In this document: piece by piece, positions 32,400 through 46,300 of the stretch | Numbering within the stretch: position 1 is the stretch's first letter | Layout: the number at the start of each line of letters is the position of its first letter | Source of the DNA: Corythucha ciliata | Taxonomy: Eukaryota > Arthropoda > Insecta > Hemiptera > Tingidae | Length of the DNA: 64,000 nt | Direction: 5' to 3' | Assembly: GCA_038030265.1 (NCBI GenBank) | Contig: CM075943.1 | Location: 32,612,001 to 32,676,000, forward strand | Position numbers and translations under genes: made by a program | The notes under the pieces: model-generated | What the model saw: only the letters and a program-made list of their open reading frames with translations | Database searches by the model: none | What the model was told of the DNA's origin: nothing

Positions 32400-34319
32400 A
32401 TGATCATGTTATTTCGCGTACTTTCGCCACTTTTTGTATGCCTGGCTTACTTCCATATAAGCGTGTGCTTAGCCTCAGACCACAAAGTTATACCGTTGAG
32501 CAACAAACACTGGAAGGCTTTCTCAGAGGAGGGCGGTAAGTCAACTGTTAATAACAAGCTTTTGACCATTAAACGACATTTCTTACTGTTTCAGGTAAGT
32601 TTCTTTCATCGGTGAAAATTCCCGGGGGAGTTTATTCCGACTGTGTAAGAAATGGCGTGATTCGAGATTATATTTTTAACGGTAAAAACGATTTAAATAC
32701 CAGATGGGTAGCGAAATCCGACTGGGACTACATTACCGAATTTGAGTGTAAGCCCTATGGTGCACGTTTGACTTGCCTTTAAGTCTCAATGGGTTAAAAT
32801 GTGGTTCTAGTAACAAGCGAGGATCTCGAAATGCCTTTTATCGAATTGGTTTTCCACGGGGTTGACACACTGGCTGGAATATATCTCAACAATAAGCACG
32901 TTGGTTCGTGTAATAACATGTTTATGAGATTCTCATTCGACGTCAAACGCCACGTTAAGGTGAAGGGAACTGATTGCAAAAGTCTGGCAAATTTTCATCG
33001 TTGAATTTATTTATTTAGGAAGAGTCGAACCAGTTAGTTGTCTCGTTTAAATCACCGACGGTCGAAGCGAAACGGCTGGCTCAGAATGCTTCGTACACAA
33101 TACCACCAAAATGTCCTCCGAATGAATACCACGGAGAATGTTACATGAACATGCTTCGAAAAATGCAGGCGTCTTTCGGATGGGACTGGGGTCCGGCTAT
33201 TCCATCGCTTGGAATTTGGTAACATTTCCCTTACAACTTCATCAGTCATTATGTACAAATTAACTTTCATCAACGACAGGCAACCCGTCGAGTTAGTACT
33301 GTCGTCATTCCCAGCAAAAATCGAATCCATCGGTGCTTACATCGACGAAGAAAAATCAACGGACGACTACTGGCTCCTGAACGTGTTAGCCTGGTTTGAT
33401 TTATTAGGCGGATCGAAACACACCGATTCAATTCACGGATGGCTCAAAGTCGGGTTGAATGGTGACAACGGGAATAATATCGTCAGAGACGCGCCATTTT
33501 TCATTCGGCGTAACAAGACTCAACCCGCCGAGGCTAGAGTTTTCCTTCGCGTCCCTAAAGTGTGCTGTTTTACTACGAATCCTCGCTTTTCTTTTTTCTC
33601 GAATTTATTATTCATTGTCGACAGAAATCCGTGCAACTGTGGTGGCCCCGAGGCTATGGCCAGCAGACTCTGTACACGCTACACGTGGCACTTCGAAAAA
33701 CATTCGGCGATCGTAAACCAATTCAAAGAAAACACATCCGGATTGGCTTTAGAACTGTACGACTAGTTCAAGACGAGATCGCGCCCGGAAATTGTGAGTT
33801 AAAAATCTACATTCGAAAATGCTTTTATCTAAATTTTTACTCCTGGCACAGCAAGCGCCGGCCGCACTTTTTACTTGGAGGTTAACAAAGTTCCAATTTT
33901 CGCTAAAGGAAGTAATTGGATCCCATTGGATATCCTTCCCGAAAAATCTGCCAACGAAGTCAGAATGAAACACCTTTTAACGTCCGCTTATGAAGCTAAT
34001 TTCAATATGATTCGCGTTTGGGGAGGAGGCTTCTACGAGTCGGACAAATTTTATAGAGTAGGCGCGATTGCATTAATTTTTAGCGATAACGCTTTCAACT
34101 ATTACTGACTTTGTTCTTGAATTGACAGATGTGCGACTCGATGGGTTTAATGGTTTGGCAAGATATGGCGTTTGCTTGCAGTATGTACCCGAGTTATACC
34201 AAGTTCTTGGCGTCGGTTCGTAAAGAAGTTCGTCAGCAAGTGCAGCGTCTACAGCATCATCCGAGTTTAATGTTGTTCAGTGGAAACAATGAGAATGAAG
34301 CTGCGCTCAGACAAAACTG
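32400..34319 (+). CDS. MANBA: Beta-mannosidase exons 1-8
   Basis: These exons encode the signal peptide, the N-terminal jelly-roll and immunoglobulin-like domains of GH2, and the first half of the barrel, up to the Trp codon split by intron 8 (TG then G). The seven introns are 59, 63, 59, 61, 65, 58 and 71 bp. The start is the first ATG of an in-frame ATG pair (32400, 32406), and a hydrophobic segment follows at once. Confidence 0.93.
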
Positions 34320-37300
34320 GTAAATTAGCTCAAGAAAGGTATAATTTCGAATGTTATGATCCCAAAGCAGCAGGGTGGAGGGGGGGGGCTCGAGATAATT
34401 GCCACCGGCAATTACGAGGTTAGCCAAAGCTATGGTGTTAGGCGGGATGTCGTGGTGCTTTTCTTGACAAATTCGTTAGAAAGATGCCGTCTGCACACAC
34501 TTTCATTGTTTTTTAAACCAAAACCGGTTTTCACCCAGTTAGGGCATCTTCAATGGTAATCTTGTAATCTGGTAACACAAAAAGAGCAATCACAGACTCG
34601 TTCATAAAATGACTAGCATAGATCTTGAAAAACTACTTGGGATGATTATATGTATATGAATACTTATAACTCGCACTAAACCTCGCTATGTAGCTCACCA
34701 AACTGAGAATTATGACAATTTCGAGAACCACAACGACCTCAGGCCACCGGCGCCTTATGCCTCGACGGTTTGCGGCAACTTCGGCCATTCGTCTTCTCGC
34801 AGCCCAATATAACGTCGAGTTTCTGGTGTATTACCCAGATGCTGACCATCCATGAACCCGCCTCCACAGAGCACACAATCCGGGCTCTGAAATACACCTA
34901 TTCTGTGCAGGTGGCCTTGGAGGTAGTCATGGCCTGTGGTTAGCCTGATACAGGCTACAGCTACTTGTCGAGGAAGGTTATGTGGAATCCGTCCGTTTTG
35001 TACAGTCAGTGATTGCCACTTCCTACCTTCAGCTTCCCGCTGCTGCCTTACTTCCAAAGATTTCATAATACAGGTCTTAATAGCTCTTTTGGAAGTGTGG
35101 TACGTGACGCTATTCTCAAATTGGCCGGAAAGGGCACCCTCTCTCGCCAGACGATCAGCTTCCTCATTCCCATACACTCCACAGTGTCCGGGAATCCACT
35201 GAAGCACCAGTTCCACTCCTCTGCTGATCAGCTCGTGTGCTCGTTGCTTGGACCTTCTCACAACGGAACTGTCGTCATCTCCTCTAGCATTACACACGGC
35301 TTGGAGAGCTGCCATGGAGTCCACAAAAATTGCGACTCTGGTGTCAGCTCTCCTCAGGCACTCGCCCAGAGCCATAGAAATGGCTTCGACCTCCCCGTCA
35401 AAGTTGGAGTGTCCAGTCTCACCCCCAGGTAGACTGCCTCCGATGTTCTCGGGATGGCTTCAGAGTTGTAGAAGAGCGAGATGGAATGCTCCTTTTTGGA
35501 AAGGCTAAACAGCTGAAAAATGGTCTTAGTTGGACTCACTGTCATCTCATTTTCGGCAGCCCATCTACCCAGTGATCTCAACGCTCCATTCAGTGCAGTT
35601 TCGAGGGCTTGAATCGAGCTGCTTGTACCCCAGATCACCAAGTCGTCAGCATAAAGGAGTGCGTTAATTCCAGGACTTGTAACCTGGTTGATGACATCAT
35701 CAATCATTATGCTGAACAGCGTCGGGCTCAGCACTGAGCCCTGCGGAAATCCCTGGCGAGTCTGTCAGTACACTGAGACCTCATTGTTGTATCGCACCCT
35801 AATGAAGCGCTGAGCAAGACAAGAGGCGACAAACCTGTACATATGTCCATGCACACCCAGCTCCAGGAGCTTACTGAGCAGCTTTTTCCGCCAGACAACA
35901 TCAAATGCTGATTTAAAATCCACAAACACAGCCAGTGAGCTTTGTTTACGTTGGAACCCGTTCTTTATTTCTTGGGACAAATGGGAAATATGTTCCATGG
36001 TACTGCGGTGTGCTCGGAATCCTGCCTGCGCGTGGGATAGCAGTCCCCGTTCTTCCAGGAATATGTTCAGCCGGTTGAGAACCATCCTCTCCAAAAGCTT
36101 GCAAAACACACTCGTGAGTGCAATTGGACGGAAGTTCTCTGGGCAGGTTGGAGATTTGCCTTTCTTAGAAATGGGTATTATTTCTGCTGGGTTTCAGCTC
36201 AGTGTATGGCTTACCATTGTGCTTCTTTGGTCTGTAGTTGCTTACAGCACAGTAGTGCTTACAGAAGTGTGAAGCTATGTCCTTTGGATTGGTAAGTAGC
36301 CTGTCTCCTCTCTTCATGGGCTGATTTTTTTCTTCCCTTTCATTGCTGAGCCTGGAAACAAATTTTTGCGCCCTGAGCCCGTCCTTTCGATAGTCCATCC
36401 TTCCCACAAAACCCCTGTAGGACTGCCTCTTACCCTGAACCACACCCCTTCTCAAAATTGCCTCTTTTTGTTTAAGTATTACACGATCAGCATGTCTTCC
36501 TGACTCTTCAGCAGCATCACGCGCCTCATCTCTCTCCTCCTTTGCAAGCTGGAGCTGACTGTTCCAGAAAGGTCGATAATGCTTCACCTTTTCCCTGGGT
36601 ACTGCCTTCTTAGCGCATTTGAGTATGGCACTTCTCAGGCTGTTGTATGTCTTATCAACACTCTCCTCGAGAAGCTCGAAAGTGATTGCCTCATTGGTTG
36701 CTTCATCATACACCTTCCATTTTGCCTTCTTCAGGTTCCACCGAACAAGAGTGTTCCTCTCACTGGGACGCAGGCCATGGTTGTGTAAGTTAACGCACAA
36801 CAGCTTGTGACCCATACTTCCGGGACTGTGCTGTAGGTGGTGAGACATTTTTTGTGCTAGAGTCGGGTGGGCCAATATAGCATCAGGGGTTGAGGCATAT
36901 CCGGAAAAAGACATGAATGTTGGCCTGCCTTCCTCATTCTCAACATAAGTCACTGGGTTCGCGTCAATAAAGTCCTCCCAGATATGGCCTACTGCGTCAG
37001 TTTGTGTATAGCCCCAGCGGCTTGAAGGCGCATTCAGGTCTCCATAAAGGATCGAACCTGAGTCCCATATTGACTCGAGCCAAGCAAGATTTGGCTTGTT
37101 ATGTGGGGGGTTGTACACCACAAAGAACCTGTAGCGCCCTCCACTCTTCCAGACTTCCGCAGTCACTGCCTCCAGTTTATCCTGGGCTTCCATCTGCTTG
37201 CATATAGCAAAGCTGGCCACCAGAGACGACTTCATAGCCACTATGATTCCCGACGCGACATTACGGCCCCTATTGAGGGAGTATGTTTGGTATCCTGGGA

Positions 37301-40300
37301 TTTGAAAGTAGTTGAGGTTATCAGCAGCTGCTCCCGCTTCGACGATACCATATACGTCAATGTCATTTTGAGTTATAAAATTCTTAAGTTCGGTGAACTT
37401 GGTCGATGTTAAGCCGCCTGCATTCCAAAACATAGTTTTGAGCAGAGCGTTGTCGGGGCCTTGAGAAAGGCCATTGACAGGAGACGGATTTTGCATTGTC
37501 TCTTGTTGTTGTGTCGCAAATAGTGTGTCTTAGGCTGCGAAGGCGACACTGTAGTCGTTTAGTTCACCTTTCGGCTATCCAGGGGGCACGTGAGTGTTTC
37601 TTGTTGGGAGAATAACTCGGACGCGACTACATCACCCCCCACCGGCGGAAACGGCAGACCTGAACGCACGCGGTGAGTTTCAGGCCTGTCTGCTTTCCGG
37701 GAAAAACGTTATTCAAAACCAATGTGTTGTACACACTTATTCGGATTACTCGAATTGAAATTTTCACTTTTTGACCAAAATGGAGAGGGGGGGGGGAGCT
37801 GTTACTGTAGTCTGTAGTGGAATGAAAGCAAAGGCTCCCTCGTTTTGGGCAGAATATGACAAGTTTGACAGGGCCCACCCAACCCGTTCCGTGACTTAAA
37901 AGTTGTTACTCCCGCGGGGTGCTTAATCACAAATTTCACATAAAACATTAATAATATTTTGAATAAAACAAATAATACTTAAAAACAAATAAATTTGCAA
38001 GGTAAACAGGCCCGGATTTGTGCCTAGGCTGACTAGGCACCATGCCTATGGGCCCCGGCCATTGGGAGATCCCCCCCCCCCGGGGGCCTCTTCCTGAATA
38101 AATACAAAATTAAATTTGTAAATGATGAATAAGCTCAGTGGCGCCAAAACGATTCGAACGAGGCGTATCAGAATTCTGGAAAAAGGACCCACCCACCTCG
38201 AGGAAAGTTCATAGGGGCTAACCGCTCTATACCGTATTGCCGAGAGGAGGAATTTATTTATAATTTACCTATTAATCCGGTCAAATTGTTATTCAAAGTC
38301 AGTCTCACGTGCATAAAATCGGTTAGTAGAATGTTCGGGACAAGGGGTGACGAGGAAAGAAATGGGTGCGAGTGAGAGGCTAAAACAATGAGTGTCAAAG
38401 TCAAAAATGGGAGTTCCATCGTTAGCCACACACGTTTCTAGGTGAGGCTAATGACTTTATTGGGGGGTGGGTAAAATCGAAAATGACTTTATGTGCCTTA
38501 AAAATAGCTAAACTGATGATTCGTGTCATGAAAATGTTTGAACTGACTATTTTTACCCTGATAAATGGCAAAAACCGTGCATTCACGCTCCTAGAACTGG
38601 CCAAATAGACCATTTCACGATTTCACACACCATTGAAAATTGCCGAACTGAAAAATTGGGAGTGCCTAATTTACTGACCCAGAGTTTTCTCTACACACTT
38701 CACTTGAAATGCTGCTTGAAGTGCTCTCTACACGAGCACTTGAAATGCTCGGATCGAGCTGAAACTTGGCATACAATTTACGCGTGGGTCACTACGACTT
38801 GTCCTCAAATTTGATCCCGATCGGTTCAGGTAAAGTCATAAGACCCTGCCCGGTATTGCATTTGGGCCAAATCGGTAGATGATGTGGGGGGTGGGGGGAT
38901 AGGGGTTGAAATGGTGTAAACATCACTACAAATCACCAGTTGATTCTAGAAGTACCATATTCGGCACGTATACTCCATGTTAGAATAGCCTTTGATTCCC
39001 ATTTAATTAATTTTTTGAAATAGTCATGGTTGGAGGGGTGGTCTTTCCGGGGTGGAAGTAAGTGTGTGGTCTTGTTAGCACGCAGGGGTGTTTGCGCGCT
39101 TTAAAGAACAGGGAAAATGGTTTTAATTTGAGATCTAAAAAGAAGGGGAAAGAGATAAAACTCCTTAGCCCTTTGTTCCCCCTTGTTCATTCCTTCATAG
39201 GTAGTAGGTTTTCCCCAGCCAATGCGTAAGGTGCTCAGTAGTTTGAAGAGTGTTAATTTGGGTGCAAATTTAATCACTTCTGAATTTGAATATTGTGGCT
39301 AGAAAGGGGAAAAGGACAATCGCTGAATTCAGTGTCGAAACCACCTCACCCCCTGACCTTTATATGCCGGCATCCTTTGGTTCCCTCCTTCCTTTTTATA
39401 AGCAGAAGGAACTACGGACAACAGCGATCACTGAAAGGTAAGTGGTCGTCCTTTCATTTTCCACCCAAAGCCAATCAAACGGTCCTCCGGAAGAATTATT
39501 AATAATTCAATTAGAGATTAATTTTCAATCATTAACTTTTTTCTTGGGGCTGGAATTCGCCATCCCATTTGTTTGGTTCCTCCGCCGCCGGATTAATGTA
39601 AAACCAGTTTTAAAAAGGAGTGAAGAGTCCACTTTCTAAACAACAAAGAAAAGATTAGGAAAGATTTTGTTCAAGGTTTAATATTCACCCAGAAGATATC
39701 TTTTCATTTTACTGAGTACGGAGCTTTCTTTTCACCTTCCCCACTTCGTTCATTCGTCGTTCTCACTTCATTAGGAAGGAGTAACAAACACCCACACATT
39801 TCATTTTTTGCCTACTCACACATCACTGGAAGTTCTTTTTGTTAATTTTGCACTATTTATCACAAATGGCTGGGAAGGGTAGAGTTAAGATTTTAACTGC
39901 TCGCGTTGAATGTTTGTTTTCTCAATTGCAAAAGGTTTATGAGCTGTCGAAGCGCGTTACAGAGGAAAATAAATCAATTTTTCTAATCAAAGCCAAGTCA
40001 ATTCCCAAAGAATTTATTGAGTTCAAAAATTTCGTGGAGGAATTGGAAGAAGTAAGCCTCGATGTATCCGAAACTCATACCCCTTCTTTTGATAGAATTT
40101 CGGCCTATCAAGACGTAGCTGACGAAATCGCTGTTGTTCACGACAAATGGACTTGTTCAGCAACGGTGGGGCGTGAGGATCGGGGGGAGCTCACGCCGAC
40201 CTGCAAACTTAAACTTGAACCTATTCAAATAATGAAATTTGACGGCTCACCTGAAAATTGGGTTCCCTTTCACCAATTGTTCATAAAATTGATTGATCAA

Positions 40301-43300
40301 AATAAATCATTGTCAGACCTTCAGAAGGTTAATTATTTGGTAACCCATTTAACGGGTAGCGCGAAGAGCATTATCACTGGCATTCCTCCTTCAGAGGGAA
40401 ACTATAAGCTTTTATTGGAAACGCTTGTTAACAGGTTCGAGGATCGTAGAGCTTTAGGGAATTATTATTTAGATAAACTCATGAATTTTAAACCGATTGC
40501 ACATGAGTCAGAGAAGGGTCTGAACAATTTTTTAGAAGGCTTTGTTGAATCAGCACTCGCAATTCAATCGTTGAAGATAGATAATTTATTTGATTTTTTT
40601 CTGGTAAACGTCGCTTGTAAAAAGCTGGACTCCGAAACAGTTCGGTACTTCGACATGTCGTCGAGGGAGGAGGCTGTTCCTAGTTTTAATGAGTTGGTCG
40701 ATTTTGTCCGATCTCAGACTAAAATCCTGGCTAGACAAGGGAAGCCGGCTTCAGCATCGGTATCGAAGGGTAGTGGGCGGAGTCCTCAAGTGCTCGTGGC
40801 CCATCAGCTGTCTTCACCTCAGAATACTTGTTCCCCTGGAAGCTCCACTTGCGTTTTATGTAAAACCAATCCCTCGCATCCTTGGTATAAGTGTTCAGCA
40901 TTTCAAAAAATGAGCACCCAACAACGCTTCGATCACGTGAAGAAAGAGCGTCGCTGCTTTAATTGTTTGTCACGATCACACAATGCCGACCAGTGTATGT
41001 CCAAGTTTAGCTGTTCTCATTGCAAAAAGCGCCACCATGGTCTACTCCACTTTGACAATTCGGGGAAGAAAGGTAGTCCACGGTCACTTACACCTTCGAA
41101 GGAGGTAGGCACGGTTTCGGCGGCAACACCCGAGCCGATCTCATCACCCACCGTCGTTTCCAATATGTGTCGTCACTCCTTAGTTTTGTTATCTACAGCC
41201 CAAGTCGTTGTGTTAGGTCGATCTGGGCAGCCATATATGCTGCGCGCACTGTTGGATGGAGGCTCTCAAGCCAATTTTATACGCAAGGAGGCGTGCGAAC
41301 GTCTGGGCCTCATCACCACTCCCATTCGACTACAAGTGTCCTGTTTGGCCAAAGGAACGGCCCCTATAAAGGAGAAAGTCTCCATTTCATTTTCATCTAG
41401 AGTACATCCACAGAAGACTTTCGATATGGACGCCCTCGTGTTGGACGAAATCACTGACTCCTTACCAGCGACAACGGTCAACATAGACGATATCCCTCAC
41501 ATTACTGGTCTGGAATTGGCGGATCAGCGGTTCAATATTCCTGGGCAAATCGATTTGCTTATTGGAGCAGCGTTGTGGCCAGTAATCGTCGGAGGACGAA
41601 GAATTATCGGTCCAGCAAGAAGTCCAGTGGCAATAGAGTCAACTTTGGGGTGGCTGATTACCGGGGAGGTAGCCAGCAGCACCTCTAATTCTCTGGCGCT
41701 AGGAGCCTTCAGTGCTTGTATAGAGGAGCCAATGGACGACCTCATGTCAAAATTTTGGTCACTGGAAGAAGTCCCGTGTCACACCGCTCCCATCCCAGAA
41801 GATGACTTTTGTGAGCGACACTTCATTGATACCGTTTCACGAGAAGTTGATGGGCGGTTTTCGGTCTCGTTACCTTTTCGACTGCCCCCCTCATTACTCG
41901 GAGAATCATTGCCCCAAGCCACGAAACGTTTTTTGTCCATGGAGCGACGCCTGTTAGCGGACTCCAAGCTACATGAGCAGTATGTCGATGTTATGACTGG
42001 TTATCTGCAAAAGGGGTATATGTCACTAGTACCGTCCGATCAAACTCAAGACCAGGGTCCCGCGTACTACATTCCGCACCATGGAGTCATCAAATCGAGT
42101 AGCACCAGCACACCGCTTCGTGTCGTTTTGGATGCGAGCGCGAAATCCACTTCAGGCTACTCTTTGAATGACCTTTTACACACCGGCCCTAAACTGCAGA
42201 ATGATTTAGTCACAATCTTGCTAAATTTTCGTTTATTTCGTTATGCACTGTCGGCTGACATCCAACAAATGTATCAGCGCATCCGGATGAAAGACGGCGA
42301 TCGTTGTTATCAACGTTTAGTGTGGCGCGCATCACCACTGGAAGAACTAAAAGTTTATCAAATGAACACCGTAGTGTTTGGAGTGTCATGTTCTCCCTAC
42401 CTGGCATTAAGAACAATACGCCAGTTGTTGGATTTGGAGGGAGTCAATTGTCCGGAAGCTGTTGAAACAGCCAAACGAGATCTATATATGGATGATCTCC
42501 TTAGTTCGGTGGCCTCTGAGTCTGAAGCGTGTGAGATTCAGAAGACGCTCACCACATTGTTTGAGAGAGGTTCGTTTAAACTCACTAAATGGTCGTCAAA
42601 TTCGTCATTCGTTTTGTCTCACGTACCGCCTTCAGACCGTTCAGTGGAGTTGCTCTCTTTCGACCAGGAACCATCGCTCAAGGTGTTGGGCCTTGGATGG
42701 GATCCGGTTAAGGACGATTTTTCCGTTCGAGTTGATTTGTCTATCCAGTCTCGATCATGCACTAAACGTTCCATGTTGTCCACCATCGCACGCATCTTCG
42801 ACCCATTAGGGATTTTTGGGCCGATAACAATCGTTCTGAAAGGTTTTATCAAAACACTGTGGGCGTTAAAGATAGGTTGGGACGAAACTCCACCCATTGA
42901 AATCCGTGGTCAATGGGAGGAATTCACAAAAAATTTGTCGTGTTTATCTGAAGTTAAAATTCCTCGTCACCTTTCAGTAGAATCGAATAGTCATACGCTG
43001 CTTGTCGGGTTCGCAGACGCGTCGATGCTGGCTTACGGCGCCGTTGTGTACATCCGCACATCTGATGCACAGAACACCAATGTTCGCTTTGTTTGTGCAA
43101 AGTCCAAAATCGCACCCGTGAAATCCGTCACCATTCCGCGGCTAGAGCTCTGTGCCGCTCTCTTGTTATCGAAACTGCTTCGGTTCGTTCATGACACTTT
43201 GTCCGTACGTCATAATATCGCTGGCATTAGGGCCTTTTCGGACTCGACCGTTGCCTTACATTGGCTGTCGTCATCACCCTCGAGATGGAATGTTTTCGTC

Positions 43301-46300
43301 GCCAACAGAGTGGCTCAAATTCAAGAGAATGTCGAGTCTTGTAATTGGTACCACGTAAGTGGCCAGTCGAATCCTGCCGACTGCTTGAGTCGAGGATTGT
43401 CCGTTCAAGCGTTTTTGTCTCACCCTCTCTGGTTCGACGGTCCTTCTTGGATTTCCGCGGCCGAAGAAACTTGGCCGGTAAAAGGTGTTTCAGAATTGGC
43501 AGGGGAAACCTCGCTCCCCGAAGAAAAACTCCAAACCAATTTGGTGTCGACGCGCGAAGAGAAGTGGGTGTTAGATCCTCTCTTGGAAAGAATTTCGTCT
43601 TATCGTCGATTGATTCGTGCGACAGCTCACGTTCGACGCGCCGCTCGACTGTCTTTAATTCGAGCAGGTCCCTTACAGGCATCGGAGTTGGATAATGCCG
43701 AATTGTTTTGGTGTCGGCAGGTCCAGAGAGAATTTTTAAGGGATATTGTCACCGAATTGGAGGTTCTTGAGAGTCATCAAAAGTCTAAACGCAAAACTCA
43801 CCCCCTCATCCTAAAGTTGGACTTGTTTCTGGACGACGGATTGGTCAGGGTGGGGGGACGTCTCCAAAATTCGAACTTACCTTATGAACGTCGACACCCC
43901 ATCCTCCTGCCAAAGAAGGGCAGATTTGTAGAATTACTGGTCGATCAATATCATCGAGACAACCTTCACACTGGAGCACACCTGCTCTTATCCATCGTGC
44001 ACCTTAAATTTTGGATACTGTCGGCCCGTGAAGTTGTTCGTCGTCAAGTTCGAAGCTGCAATTGGTGTTTCCGAATGCGACCAAAGGCGCTTCAACCCAA
44101 AATGGCGCCGCTCCCTTCCACTCGATTTCATGAACTCAAAGCATTCGTCAATTGTGGAGTCGATTACGCTGGACCATTTTCCATCACCATCGCTCGTAGG
44201 AGAGGTGCTCGGAGCGTAAAGGCTTACATCTGCCTATTTGTTTGTCTGGCGACAAAAGCCATCCACCTCGAGTTAGCGTCGGATCTATCCACCAACTGTT
44301 TTCTCGGCGCCTTTCGCCGCTTTCTGAGTCGAAGAGGGCCCTGCTCAATGATTTGCTCGGATCAGGGCACGAATTTTGTAGGAGCCAAGAACTCGTTGGA
44401 TGAGATGTATGGATTTTTGGCTTCACATGAGTACAACAAGGCTGTAACCGCCGAGTTGTCATATCGTCGAATAGAATGGCAGCTAAATCCACCCGCGGCT
44501 CCACATTTTGGAGGCATCTGGGAAGCCAACGTGAAGAGCGTCAAGACGCACCTGAAAAAGCTGACGGGCAACCATTTGTTTACTTATGAGGAATTCAACA
44601 CCGCCCTCGTTCAAATTGAAGCACTGCTAAATAGTCGACCATTAGCAGTTCTCGACAAAAGCGACAGCAGTCACCCCGAAGCGCTCACTCCGGCGCACTT
44701 TCTGACTTTAGGCCCCTCAATTGATCATTTGCCGGCCACAGACGTCTCTTCCCTTCCGTTATCTCGACTTGATCACTATGCCAAAGTCAATTGGGTAGTG
44801 CAACAATTTTGGCAGAGGTGGCAACAGGAGTACCTTTATACGCTCCAAGAAAGAGCCAAGTGGCAGCGCGATAGCGTTCCCATCCACCCAGGAACAGTCG
44901 TCGTTCTTTTGAAGGAGAACTCTCCACCTCTTCAGTGGCCCCTCGCCGTGGTCAAAGAAGTGTATCCTGGAACGGATGGTGTATCACGAGTCGCGAGAAT
45001 CAGAGTTCCGTCGGGGGAATTGGTCCGGCCATTGGTAAAACTTTGTCCACTTCCCACTCAATGAGTGTTGTTTCTTTATCTGATGTTGGGGTTTCTTTAT
45101 TTTGTCGTATGAGTTTTTTTTTTTTTTTTATTTATCTCTCCGCAGTAAAATTTTCTTAGTAGTTTTTTGTGTTGTTGGTTCTTTCGATTTCTTTGGATAG
45201 CACTATGTTTGGTAGTTGATTCGTTTTTTTTTGCACTTAATTTATTTATCTCCTGTTGTGCTCTCTTGATGATTTATTTATTTTCTTGTGTTATTTATTT
45301 ATATTTATCTTTTCACTACGTTATTTTGGTGTGGGTTGCCCATTTCTAGGTATAGCGCTAGTAGGTTTTCGTTGGTGGGCTCCCTCTCTTCTACTCCAAC
45401 CCTTTGCTGAAATAAGATATTTCAGGGTGGGGGGAATGTTTGCGCGCTTTAAAGAACAGGGAAAATGGTTTTAATTTGAGATCTAAAAAGAAGGGGAAAG
45501 AGATAAAACTCCTTAGCCCTTTGTTCCCCCTTGTTCATTCCTTCATAGGTAGTAGGTTTTCCCCAGCCAATGCGTAAGGTGCTCAGTAGTTTGAAGAGTG
45601 TTAATTTGGGTGCAAATTTAATCACTTCTGAATTTGAATATTGTGGCTAGAAAGGGGAAAAGGACAATCGCTGAATTCAGTGTCGAAACCACCTCACCCC
45701 CTGACCTTTATATGCCGGCATCCTTTGGTTCCCTCCTTCCTTTTTATAAGCAGAAGGAACTACGGACAACAGCGATCACTGAAAGGTAAGTGGTCGTCCT
45801 TTCATTTTCCACCCAAAGCCAATCAAACGGTCCTCCGGAAGAATTATTAATAATTCAATTAGAGATTAATTTTCAATCATTAACTTTTTTCTTGGGGCTG
45901 GAATTCGCCATCCCACAGGGGCGTAGCCAGCCCGTGATCAAGGGGTGGGCAGCCAGCTAGGCACGGATCCACAGTTGGAGGGGGGGGGGGCGTCTTGAGA
46001 AAAAGTGCTCGTTCGCGGATGAAATCCAGAAAAGAACATTTTGCGGCTAAAGACTGAGGAAAAACACCCATTCAAGGCTAAAATTAAGAAATAGCGCTGA
46101 TTCACGGTTTATAGAGCTCTTTTCACAGCTAAAATTGACAAAATAAATTGCTCGTTCAATGTAGAGTTGAGCAAAATCACTCATTTGCGGCTAAAATTGA
46201 AAAATAGAGCTCATTCACGCGGGTAAAATTGAGGAAAAACTGTTCTTTTGCGGCTGAACTTGACAGAACGCACCAATTCGCGGTTAGGCGATGCCCAGTG

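Larger units (their letters stand above)
39089..45915 (+). mobile_element. BEL/Pao LTR retrotransposon, apparently intact
   Basis: LTRs of 479 bp at both ends, with a CAGGGG duplication (39083-39088 and 45916-45921) and a single long polyprotein ORF. Six bases of the hAT-like element A terminus form the target. A candidate primer-binding site, TGGTTCCTCCGCCGCCGG, starts at 39574, and a purine tract (GGGTGGGGGGAA) precedes the 3' LTR. It has the same orientation as the host gene. No defect was seen, so it is the youngest insertion in the window. Confidence 0.92.

Noticed and set aside
32400..34319. Exons 1-8 as a truncated mannosidase pseudogene
   Set aside because: Exons 9-14 at 60384-61971 continue the protein in the right phase. 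The total is 2700 bp with start, stop and all catalytic residues.
38011..38095. CAGGCCCGGATTTGTGCC as the left end of another hAT-like element
   Set aside because: No matching right terminus or 8-bp duplication could be located in the window.
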